A stretch of 64,000 nt of DNA from contig SFZH01000008.1 in assembly GCA_021234535.1 (NCBI GenBank), forward strand, positions 6,828,897 to 6,892,896, read 5' to 3'. Position numbers and translations under genes: made by a program. Below the pieces are notes generated by a model, which was given only the letters and a program-made list of their open reading frames with translations, did no database searches and was not told the DNA's origin. The DNA is from Stichopus chloronotus. Its lineage: Eukaryota > Echinodermata > Holothuroidea > Aspidochirotida > Stichopodidae. Of the stretch, positions 1 to 12,400 are shown piece after piece (the first letter of the stretch is position 1; the number at the start of each line of letters is the position of its first letter).

Positions 1-353
1 CAACCTCTGAATAAAAAATCCGGTGAAGGGATTTAAGGGGGGGGGGGGGTTAAGGGATACGTATAGAGGATGAGCGATGTTAGTCAGAGACAGAGGCAAT
101 AGTTTAACTAGATAAATTCCTGTCTACTATACTTAGAAATACCACTGCAAATGGGAGGGCAAGGGAGAGAGAAGAGGCAGTGCTTAAAGGTGGGGTCATG
201 CTGGCCTCATTTAGGCTGTGACACCTATAGGCTGCATCTCAATGATTATAACAGCGATTCTTATTCGTAAGCGACGAAAAAGAAAATCCTCCTATCACTG
301 TATATATCTGTATTCATGTTCTCTTAGTTGTCGTTTCGCTACAATTTTGACAG
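1..353. other. Intron upstream of first visible REJ exon
   Basis: No exon found. Contains a 13-base G tract at 37-49. Confidence 0.6.
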
Positions 354-428
354 GCGAATACACTGTGGGTGTGAGACGAGATTCAGACAACCCAAATGAT
401 ATCCGAGCCAACATCAAAGTATACGAAG
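354..428 (+). CDS. REJ gene exon (first in window)
   Basis: AG acceptor at 352-353, donor GTATGG after 428. Reads EYTVGVRRDSDNPNDIRANI and continues; enters in phase 2, leaves in phase 1. Beta-rich segment with no recognised domain. Confidence 0.7.
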
Positions 429-3400
429 GTATGGAAATTTTTCTGCAAATGTGTTTCGTTTTTTTTTTCTTTTGTCAAAAACTTTGCATTTCATCGGTTG
501 CAAACAACTTTATTTCATTTTTTGGCACCTGATTTTTTCAATATTTTAGCAAATACTACAACTTTATGGATAATACAAAAAAAGGAACTAAGACATTTTT
601 TTTTAATGTTGCTATCCTATGCTTTAGACTTGCTTCAATTATCTATGAAAAACCGCTTCAGAACTAAGGACTCGCTTTGATGAAATTTAAATATACTGAT
701 CTGAATCAATGCTCACCTGAGTTTGGTTTTACAAAACTAAACTTGGAAGTTTCATGTTCGAAAATGGAAACCTCCATGTAATAGTAATAAGTATAAAGTT
801 ATTATCATTATGGTCGTTATTATCATTATTTGACTATATTTGCTACGTTAAACTGAAATCAATTGTTATTATATTTTTTCTCCGCTTTTAGATGTGACGG
901 TTACCAGTTTCTCTCCGACCGAAGTGGACATTGATCCATCTCTAACAGAAGAAGAGTTCAACATCACCATCACCGTCTCTGGGTCTCCGTTTACTGCCAT
1001 GGAGAGCGAAACGGACTACTCCGTCGTGGCCTCACTCATCATCGAGGATGCAAGTGGTAAGAAGGGACAGCGCAAGTCGAATAAGGGTTTATTTTTTATT
1101 TGGTCTGTCCGGGCTGAAGAGGAAGCAAGATTTTTAGAAACAATACAAGAATTAATGTCTAAATATGGCACTCTTTGATTCCAGTGCGCATTGTAAATTG
1201 TCAGCGCTCATCACGATGATCATAATCAATCTTCTTTTTATCCTACTTAACGCTCTAATTAGTGAATTTTTTTCCGTGGCGCAGACGTGCCAGGTTGGTA
1301 TCAAGTAGAAGAGAATGATGGAGGATTAACGACGATACATGCTAAATTTTGTTTTCATCAAACAACAGATCCTGCTTTAAATGATGGAGATGTAGTCAAG
1401 GAGTGGTAGGATAATCGGAGAGTAAACAACTCCCCCCCCCCCCCACACCTCTCCCTCTTCTACTTAGGTCTGATGTAGATGATGTTTACGCCTGTAGAAG
1501 AGAAAAGTTTTTTGTTCAGGTGGCAGGCGTGTCATTCCGATAATAGAATGCTTCCAGCAGTTTTCTTTTGAGGGAGAGGGTGGTAAAAATTGGTAACGGT
1601 GGTAAAGGGTGGTAACGGTGGTAAAAATTTGCCCTCTAATTCTATTGGACAGGATGGTTCATAATGAGAGTCTGAGAATGTGGGAAGTGCCAGATATCCG
1701 ATTTACCCAATTATGTACCTGCTCGTGTTTTCTCCTTCCCCCTCCTCGACCCTCTCTTTCTACATTTTTAATTGCGCACGCCTCTTTTTTTATTTTTGTT
1801 CCTCGACAGGTGACACATTTGTCTTTTACGGTAAATTCATCTCCTCTAACGAGTTCATCGTCCCGATTAATATGCCGAGGATATCCGGACAATACACCCT
1901 CACCCCTTCCGTTAATCAGGTCCACGGTCTCGGTACGGAGAGTTTCACTGGGACAGTTTATTACCCGGCACCAGCCATGGAGGAAGCTAAGTTCTCTGAT
2001 AACGGTGAGAAAAACATTTCCAAAAAAAAAAAAACAATTTTCATCGATGAGTGTACATTTTCCGTCTCCACGCTTTTCAAAACTCAGACACCATGGGATG
2101 AGCATGGGGGAGAAGGAAGCTAGGGATGTTGCGGTTAACAATAGGCCATAGAACGCCATATTTGACTCAAGGCCACACGTACTGTTTCGTATTTATCACT
2201 GTTCACTGTTTAGCCTATCGAAAGATATCGGTGCGACACAACTTAGTTGGAGTCGTGGTTACATTTATAAAGCATTAATAACTGACAAAACACTTCAAGA
2301 AGGGGAAAAGGAAATTATCCATGCAATACATGTGTCATACTTGTATGCTACTTGTAACAACACACTATATAATTTATTTTTCGTTTGCCAGTTTTGTTTT
2401 TAATTTAAATTGTCTCAGCTTAAATTTATTTAAGCTGAGACAGTTTTGTTAGGCGACGGTATATATCGCATACCGTACCGTATATCATTAAACTGCATGT
2501 ATCGATACTATCCACTTAACACAATTTTGTGTTTGTACACTGTACCGTGTGTATGGGCACTATACGGTGACATGGTACAGAATACCAGTGGGGGGCTCAC
2601 AAAGGGACTCTGTCACTCTCCCCCTTGTATCGATCTCTTGATTGTTCTCATTGACAAAGGCAGTGGACCTTTGAATCAATACACCTCACATAAACACACT
2701 GCGAATGTAGAAGGACATGTCCTTGTTATGGGTGTGTTTGTATGGATCGGCCATAACTATGGTGATCGGTCCTGAAAATTCAATTGTCCTCACCGCTTAC
2801 CGACGTCATCGGCGACCATAGCATTTCTATGGAATAAAAAGAAACTGGTAACTTAAAGACATAAATCGATTAGCAGATGGACAAATGGAAATATTCAATC
2901 TATGTGCATGGAAGTGCAGTAAAAAAAAGGATACCTATTTGGAAACATGATGGTGATGAAAAGCTATGGATGACGGAAAGTTTCTCCTAAACAAGAGGAT
3001 GTTGCTTTAAATGTTAAAGCTACGGTGGCATGCTTTAATTTGTCGAGATGTTGAGATGTTGAGCTTAATTTTCGTCTCTCCAGTTTCCACGAAAGTCTAA
3101 ATGCGTAAGGTTTGCTTTTCAATATAATCCCATTGGAACCTATAACAAGCCCAAACGCATGATGCCTACCGGTACTAGGCATGAGTTTCGCATACTTTGA
3201 AAACTTTGTTCACGGAGTTTGTATATGTTCATACTGTTTGATATGTTCTCCTCATATTACAATGAGGATATTATACAAATAGGCATACATTCTACCCTGC
3301 CTAGATGGATGGATCATTGTGCCCCTTCCAACATTGCTTATATAGTTTAAGATGACCCATGAAATCACCATCCCCCCTCCCACACACACATCATCATCAC

Positions 3401-6400
3401 CACTACCTAAAAAAATTGTACTGAATAAAAAAATCTTCATTCAATCTCAAATGAAATGATGTACCACAAAGTATTTATAAACAGATGCAACCTAAACATA
3501 ATATAAATAAATATATAAATATAAATATAGAGGTAAATGAAAAATTCGAAAAATTGGGAAAATTGGAACAGTTCGAATTGTAGGAGCTCGCAATTTGTTT
3601 AATATTACATACCATATCTTCGTGATCATTGAGTTTTACAGCAGGTAACATGTCCCATCCTTAATGAGCTATGGTGTCATTGATCGTACCTGGGGTATGT
3701 GCAATTGCAACTTACCACATACTTAACGTTCAGGCCAAACTCACATTTAGTTAGCACTTCTGAATTTATACCTACCGATTTGGTTGTTACCAAATCTTAG
3801 TATGGTCGACATAAAGTGCAAATACAGCAGCATGTATTTGGTTTCATGTAGCTACAGCTATATATGGAGCACTTGCACTTCCACCGCCGTTCCTTTTATC
3901 GCGTGATGAAGATATCTGGATTTTTACGTTGACATATGCGACAAAAATGACGAATTTGCAAATAACTTCTCTCAAATTATTGAATATATTTCAACCAACT
4001 TTCCCAGAAGTTTTTTTTTTTTTTGTGTGAGTTGTCCTACTAAGTGGAGTTGTAACTTTGAAAGGAATACGAACGAATAGCTTATACATTACATCAGTGT
4101 TCTACGTGTGTTTCTCTTTGCTATCAAGTTGACAAAAAAGAGGCACATGTTCTCTATACATTGCTGTAGAGAGCTATACATAGCTGTACAATAACTAGTC
4201 TACAGACGAAATCGCGGAACCACTGTTACAGCAATACCATAATGTGGAGCTCTATGTTAGAATTGACTGCGCAACAGTGCCATGCATTTTCTATGAAGAG
4301 TGCCTATTAATTCGTGACGAGAAATTACACATTGCACATTGACTTGGCAAACACCATAAGTTTCCAATATTTTTTATCTTTCTTACAGGAGCCGCCGTTG
4401 TTGTTTACTTTGATCTCTCAGTGGAGTTCAGAACCATGACCGGATGTGACGACATATTCGATGACGTCAGCGGACTTGGAACAGGTGCCCAATGTTTCGC
4501 GATAGGTACCAAGGTATTGGTCGTTTTGTTCGGAAAATATTCCGGGACAACATTACTTGTACCAGGTATGTTTTGGTCAAATAATAATAGCCTACATGGT
4601 ACTGTACACTGTACACTGCGTGTTTTATCTCATTCGTTGGTGCACACTGTAAACGTGCTCTTTTTCAACTAAGTAATTTCAGGCTAAACTTTTACCGGAC
4701 ACTTAGCTGGTGTCTTTTTCGGAAATATATTAATTAAACTCAACAAACTGATTTTTGCTTTATATTATCAATAGAGGTCACCTCCTATCTAAATTGTAAG
4801 CCATTCTATCATAAGCATCATTCGTGTAACATTCACAATGTGCAAACTTCTTCTGTAAATTTCTTTATCAATATTAACTTCAAGAAGCGCAGAGACAGTC
4901 GTTGAACATCTTTGCATACGTCTCGCAAAATCTTGACATAATTTTTCGTTTAATAAAATCAGAGTGGCCAACGTCTCTTAGAGTCTTAAATAATGATAAC
5001 TTGAGCAGTAAACAGAGACGGTTGAAAAGAAGAAGTAAAAGTTATTTGTTTACAATGTAGCAGCTAACACGAGAGTTTCACCTTAGAAATCATTCATGTT
5101 TACTCATGAACTTAGATTCCACATTCTTGAACAAAAAGAAAAAAAGAACCAAAGTTTTAGCACAATCTTTATCAAAAACAAAGCTGTGTTGATGTAAAAA
5201 GTAAGTCGGCATAAAGTTTTGATTCTAGCAGGATAGTCACAGTTGCACCGGAGCTGATCGACTCGATCAGACGCATGCGCATTAAATACTCCTGCATGGA
5301 AAGCCACTTACACCATCTTTTGCCGATCAGAAAGCCGCATCCTTTATCCATACTTTAATGTCTAAGATGATGAAATAAAACCTGTAGGAAATGATCATAA
5401 GTCATCACAAAACTTTATGCTTGTCTTCTCATTTTCTACTTACAGGGGACTCTTTGACATTAAAGGCAGATTCCGTAAGGAGTTTCAACCAGGATTACTC
5501 CCGTGCCGGAAGCGGGTCTGAGACCATCCAATCAGCTGACTCTCCTCCGGAAGTAACTGCGTTACTGAGCGGTCCAGAGACGATCCCAAGCTGCGGATAT
5601 GTCAGAATGGACGCGCGGAAATCCACCGGGTCTGGCGCACGCGCATTGACCTATTCGTGGTCTGTTAGTAGTTCGGGAAGCACTACGTCAGTGGATTCCA
5701 CATTGTCTGATGCTAACGGTAAGACTACAAGGACTGTGCTCTTCATGAAAATGAGGATCAATCTAGACCATTGACGAAAACAATACTCTTACAAAAAACA
5801 AAACAAAAAAACACACACACACACACACGCTCAGAGGGTAGAGGGAATGAAGGAAAGTGGAGATAAGTGGGTTGACGAGGTTGACGAGGTTGACTAGTAG
5901 GGCAAGAAAGAGAGATTTTTATGGTATAGTGCCTAGACTGTGAAAGTAGTGTTCAAGAAGGGAGGTTCCACTGTTAAGGCATAACAACATTCTTTGTTTT
6001 TTTTTTCTTCCAGATTTAAGTTAAAACTATGTACGTATATCTATATGTATCTATGTTATCGTATAGGATAGGTATTGTTGCATTGTGAGAATTTGCATGA
6101 TTGAAAGTATTGCCAGCATATCATTACTGTAAGTGCCTACACATTCTTTATGTCATCAACATGTTGGTGTGGCATCGGATGACTTACTTATCTGGATGAC
6201 CACAGATATTTTGTTAGACAGTTTGTCCGTCTGGAACTGATCTTCGCCTCGGAGCTACCTCTAAACTTCTCCTCTGGTTAAGGAGACTGCGTGTCGAACG
6301 GATTAGGAAGTGCAAGTTATTAGATATATGTTTCCCCAATAATAGTTTCTTTCAAAAAGAACGGCGAAATTTCGTCCCGAGGAGCGCACCATGCATTGGT

Positions 6401-9400
6401 GGGTATCTTATACTCGACTAGCGAGGCGTTCTTAGGTAACCTCAGTGCATCATGTAAATATAAATGGCCGCCAAAAATTTGTTTCATCTCAATTATCTTT
6501 CTTTCCACTTAATATTGTTCTATCACTCAGCCGAGAACAGTGGCAGTGGATCCCCTGAGGTTGAGTTCGATGGTGAAGACATGGATGCCGGCACACCTTA
6601 CACATTTACAGTGTCAGTGACGAACTTTCTGGGGGAGGCCGATTCCACCTCGCTGACGGTTACCCGTTCAGCTGTTGCTGCACCCGAGGTGAAGGTTATC
6701 GTCGAGGGTACCGATGCAGACGCCACCCTCATCGCAGACAGGTGCGCGGGTGAAATCCTTTCAGTACTTTGCATATAAATTATAAATGTATGCAAATATT
6801 CCAAGAATGATCGCAGCCGATTGGTGGAGATTCTGCTCTGTCATCAAATCCGAGAAAAGAACCGAAATCGGATGAAAAGAAAACGAAAAAAAAAATAATT
6901 GATGAAAAGAAACCAAGTTAATTCGTCCAAGTGATTGACAGTAAAAGCAACATATTCGCGCACTTAATGTGCGCTTTACTGTAAAGAGTACCCATGCATT
7001 TAACATTAAATAAGTTGAGATCATCGCTTCCAAAATGGCGTTTATTTTTCGAATCAAGTTGGCTACAGTTCTCATATGGTCTTGGTGAGAACCTCAAAAG
7101 TTGCGAATGGGTGTGCTAACTTTACGGAAGTCTTAAGGAATGGCATGGGGGAGGGGGACGCTCAAAGAAGACAACAAATAAGTGCTACCAGGTAGAAAGT
7201 CTAAATTTTGAATTATTCTAAGATTTGTAGATTTGTCATGTAGATACTTGAATAGTAGTAGACAGGGCATGTTGTTTGTAGTAATGCTGGTGCAGCTATT
7301 TCGTACTGGTTTTTGTCTACCCCGAACGGTTGTGTTTTTTTTTTTTTTTCATGTCAGCCCTGTCATAGGTTCATGAACTTGTTTATTTTTAGGGCTGGAG
7401 TTGGGACTGGGGCTGGGGGTGGATACTGAATGTTTGAGTCAACCGCCTTGGGCAAGTGTCCTCGAGATGAGATGCACCTCACCCCTCGGTACCATACAGG
7501 ATGCAATTCGATGCTACTTATGAGTGGTTTATATAAAATAAACTCCAATACCGGAAAATTCCATGCTTTACGTTAAAAAAGTGCATTGTTTGAGGTCTCT
7601 CAAGTAGGCCCACTAAATAGGAGGAGTCCCGAGGGGAAGGGAAAGACCGGGGGAGTATGTACCAGTGACTCTTAGCTATATATGATACCATCCATTGTGC
7701 CGTAACAGATAAGCCTGCTTTACAAAATGTATTTCCTCTATTAACAGTTTCGGTCTGACGGCTGAAGTGACGTATTATTCGGAATGTGTCCCGGCCGGTG
7801 AGACTCAATTTCAGTGGTCTGTGAATAATTCAGATGTGCCTCTGAATTTGAAGACTATGTACACCAGAAGACTTTATGTTCCTGCTAATTCCCTACCAGG
7901 TCAGAAAACTTCATTTTTAACTTCATTTTTTTTCTCGCATACGAAGTGTTTCTAATAATTAGTAAAATCTAGCCAAAACCACCTCACCCAGCTTGTTAAT
8001 GGAACCCCTACAACCTCTCCTGATTTTTTTTAACCTTTCCTTTTTGCTTTACATGGCAGGCGGTGAAATCATCGAGTTTACGGTCCGGGTGTTCAAATCA
8101 AGTGACGAATCTGCTTACGTGGAGTCCTCCGTTACCGTGGTTACGGTGCAATCAGATTTAATCGCGGTTATCGACGGAGGTAAGGAGTTCACCGTCGGAC
8201 GGGATAGCGGTACTCTCGAACTCAATGCCGGTAACTCGATTGATCCAGACGAGGAAGCCAGGGAGTGGGAGTACGAGTGGCAGTGCATTCAGGTATGATA
8301 CAAGATGAAATTTAATCCCTTCAAAAATACCTCCTTGACACATTTTATAGCCGTCAGGCCCTCTAAATGGTCAAGTATGTCATAACTTGATTGGAGGGAT
8401 AGTCAAGTTCAAGAGGGAGGTCAACTAGTTGCCATAATCTTTTAAGATTTAATTCTGATACTCATAATTCAAAGTTTCCATTCTGCGATGAAAATCAGAC
8501 GTTTTGCACCCACTTTATGTGAGGTGCATTCAGGGCACTAAAGTGGCCGCATGGTATCATGTTTGTGGTATTAAGTGGTTCCTGGTTCCTTTCATTCATT
8601 GCGTCATCTATCTCGACAACTAAATGCATAATTTATTCACTAAAGACTGATAAATTTATTGTCTTTTAATTATTTTTTCCATCATGGTATTTTGCAGAAT
8701 ACAGACAACAGTGCCTGCTGGTCGTTCAACCCTGACACCATCGGCTATTTAATTGTGAATGACTCCAACATTGGGGATTCGATGATTTCATTTGACGCCC
8801 TCTCTCTTGAAGCCGACAAAGAGTACATCTTCTCCGTGACGGTCCGTAAAAATGCCCGCTCGGCCTCCACAACTGTAACAATCTCAGCAGTCAATGGCAA
8901 CCCACCCAAGGTATTGTTTCTTTTATGTATTTTTTTTCTTTCTGTACCACTGTCCACATACCCGTGGCCCTTACATATCAGTCTATTACCATGGCAAAGG
9001 CCGCGATGGGTGTCCACCAGATCTCTGAGTTTTTAGCACATTTTTTGGTGAAAACTCAGGATAGTATACTTCAAATATGAAAACTTACGATCCACTGAAT
9101 GGTCCAGAGGCAAACTCTGGTGGGGGTCGAGGGGGAGAGGTCCTCGGAAACCCTGAGGTCTTGGCATATTTCTGGGTGAAATATTAAGTCTCATGGACTT
9201 TCTAGGTCAGAACGATATGAATATAAACAGGGACTAGACATACATGTATTTGTCAGGTCACTTCAGCTGAGTGGTGGTTGTGATGGTGGTGGGAGGGGGC
9301 AACTGGGGGACAGGTTCTGACAGGGGAAAATGTCCCCACCGCTGTCCTTAGTGCCGTCACTGCTGATCGGTCATAGTGACATTTATTTATTTCTTTATTT

Positions 9401-12400
9401 TTTGGTCCCAGGGAAGTCATCTAAAGCCTTTCCTATCTGAACTGACCTTGTCAAAGAAGTTACACATTTTGATCTAAAGTTGTTGAGTCGGTAGTCACCC
9501 GAAATTTGAAATTGTATTATATAAGCTAAAGGCCACACATTGTGTGGAGTCAATTAAAGTCGTGTGTTACAGTTTATTATTCTCCTCCTTTCCCCAATTT
9601 TGGGGTACAAGAGACTGATAGAAAGAAAAAAAAGCATTTCAAAGTTACAACAATTTATTTGTATCATCGTCAAGAATCCTACCCCACAAAGAGACCATTC
9701 TGTTCTCAATTGTTTTTAACTTCTTTGTATCTACTCAACTGACCATGAACCATACAGTTTGGGATACTTTTTTTTGTTAAGTTTGAATAATTGCGTTGCA
9801 GAAGTTTTAGGTGAAAAGCTTCAAGATCTTCAAAGTCACAGACTTCATAACTGTATACGGTAGAATTTTCTCATTACCAAAATAGAAGTCAGACCTCCGT
9901 CTTAACTTTCCCCCAGAATAATTAATTCCTATCGATTCCTTTACAGTAGTTATTAATATTCAACTTCCGTGTGACGTGAACAAGGTGATGAAAATCTATT
10001 TTTCGATGAAAACATTTAATAAACGGCTACGGTACAAAAAAAAAAATACCCTCAATATAAAAAAAAATTACCACTTTAATTTTTCTAATATTTTTTTTTA
10101 CTCTGCAGATTATTTTAGAATTCTCCGACGAAGACGGTATCGTAAATGATGATGAATATGTGATTTTTACGGCTACGGTTACTCACGCATCCGACATAGA
10201 AGGCATAGAATGGCTGACTGCCGATACTGATCAAGGTAAAACTACGATGAAGCTGAGTGGAGAGAAATAAATGTGCAGGAAGGGAGAGAGATGTTTCTAA
10301 CAAATATCTGAAGAAAAAAAATGAAGTGTATGAATCGATGAAACTTGACAATGCTCCGACTTGATTTCTCATGAATAAAATGTATTTTGTTTGCTTCTTT
10401 CTTTTTAAGGTTACGGATACATCGATTTCACGGACGATACCAGTCTTCTGTTCTCGCCTCTCTCATATTCTCTCTTCCAGGGATCAACTTTGGCTTTGGT
10501 CGGAATCGAGAAAGGTAATCACAAAAGCACCAAAAAACAAACGACAACAAAAACAAAACAAAACATCATCCTAAACTAAAGATCAGCCTATGAGGTCACA
10601 GCAAACCATTTGGTGAATCATGTGGACTGACGTTTTGCCGATATCCTGAAAGGAATATTCATTAATATAAAATAATTATTCATGAAACGGGGAGACGATA
10701 CAGCCAGCACTCACATAAGTGTCATAAAAGACGTTTCTTTCGCTGAAGTTGCTGAACAGTTATTTTTCTTCAATATCTCTCCTGCATGACGTCAGAACCT
10801 GATACTTCTCCTGCTATAATTTTTTTTTCAATCCGAATAGCTTTTCAAGAATCTGTGAGGACTGCGATATATGAGTTAGTCATTGGAGATGATGTCAGAA
10901 AATTAATACTATAATCATTATCCTTACAAAAAAGAAGTTTTAAAAAATGTTTAATGTTCTTTTTGATCAACCAGGGGTTGTGAGCAGAGGCACCGAATAT
11001 GCTATCACAGTAACGGTAAATACTGATGACGGCCAGAGCAGTACAGCCAAGGCATATTTGACAGTCAGGTCCGGTCCAACTTCATGTGATTTCACGGTGC
11101 CCGATCATGAAGAATTAAATGAGGTATAGGCAATTAAGTTTACCAAACCTTTAATTTAGTATAAAATATGCAGTGAAAGAAACGATACCTAATCGTTGAA
11201 TTTATAGTGGACTAATACGGACTATGTATTTTTGCAATTTGTTTTCAATAACGGTGTGCAGAGACAGCACAGTATAGGAAGATTTGTTGCACATAAATGT
11301 CACGGATATAGGTTTTGTACGGGCAGAATTACACAAGAAAATACAATGTTACTTGCAGAATTTCGTAAGTCCAGAATTGCACTAGAAAACTTTGTACACG
11401 AGGTGCACGGTGTAGTGCTCGCAATGGCTCTTTGTTACTTGTAGTTGTCTGTCATGAATATTTATTAAATTCATAAATAATATTGAATATTTATAGAGTC
11501 AGGAGTCAATACAACAATTTCTGACAAAGATATCATGACTGTACTCGATTATAGCTCTTTTCTTTTTCTTTATGACAAATCATATTCGTCATCTCGTAAC
11601 CTATTGTATTGGGCAAATCTTCTCTACGCATAATCTTGACATCAAATGAAAAAAACTGTAAAAAAAATGAATGTTGGTAAAAGACAGACGATTGAGAGAA
11701 ATATTTTGTCACTTTTATGCACTTCAAGAAGCCAAATGATGTGATCCCTGTCATACCAGTCTCCTAATTTAATGTTCGTTCACGAAACTCTGGTCCAGCA
11801 CCATGCTAAAATTACACGAATTTCCAAAAATTGCATTCCCTTTCTCAGGTCGTGTTCTTGATGGAGAACTGCGTGACGTCAGCAGATGCCTATCCACTCA
11901 GCTTTCAGCTATTTGTTGACAAGGGTGACGGTTCCTACGAAGCTGTCACAGAGAAGAAATCGGAACCGAGTATAACAGGAATCGGAAAACCGAAACTGGA
12001 TTCCAGCGACACAAGGACATACCTTATGAATGTTCGTAATAATTCTAGCATTTATGTCACATTCTGGGTGTCCCTTTCAAGTAAACCATATTCCAATGCG
12101 TGCTTTTTGTGGCTTTGAAGAGCGCGAGAGGTTGACAAAAAAATATAATAAAAAGATAGAGTAAAACAGACACAAATGAAGAAAGAAAGAAAGATGAGCG
12201 AATCAATAAATAAATGTGGACTTGGCAGCACAAATTAAGGCCAGTGTTCTCAACGGTTGGTTTAGGGTAGGGTCACTGGTATAGTGACCGCCCCTAAAAA
12301 GAATCTCTCCCTTACAAAAAATCACCTCAGCCATGGACGAGAAAGTTGGAGTAGGCTACCGTCATTTCAAACAAAAACAACAGAAAAAGGAAAAAATCGC

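Noticed and set aside
1659..2159. 166-residue minus-strand open frame
   Set aside because: Opposite a REJ exon and intron poly-A; the plus-strand exon has splice sites and phase agreement.
11232..11444. Possible extra REJ exon
   Set aside because: Flanking exons already join in phase and the sequence has no REJ-like pattern.
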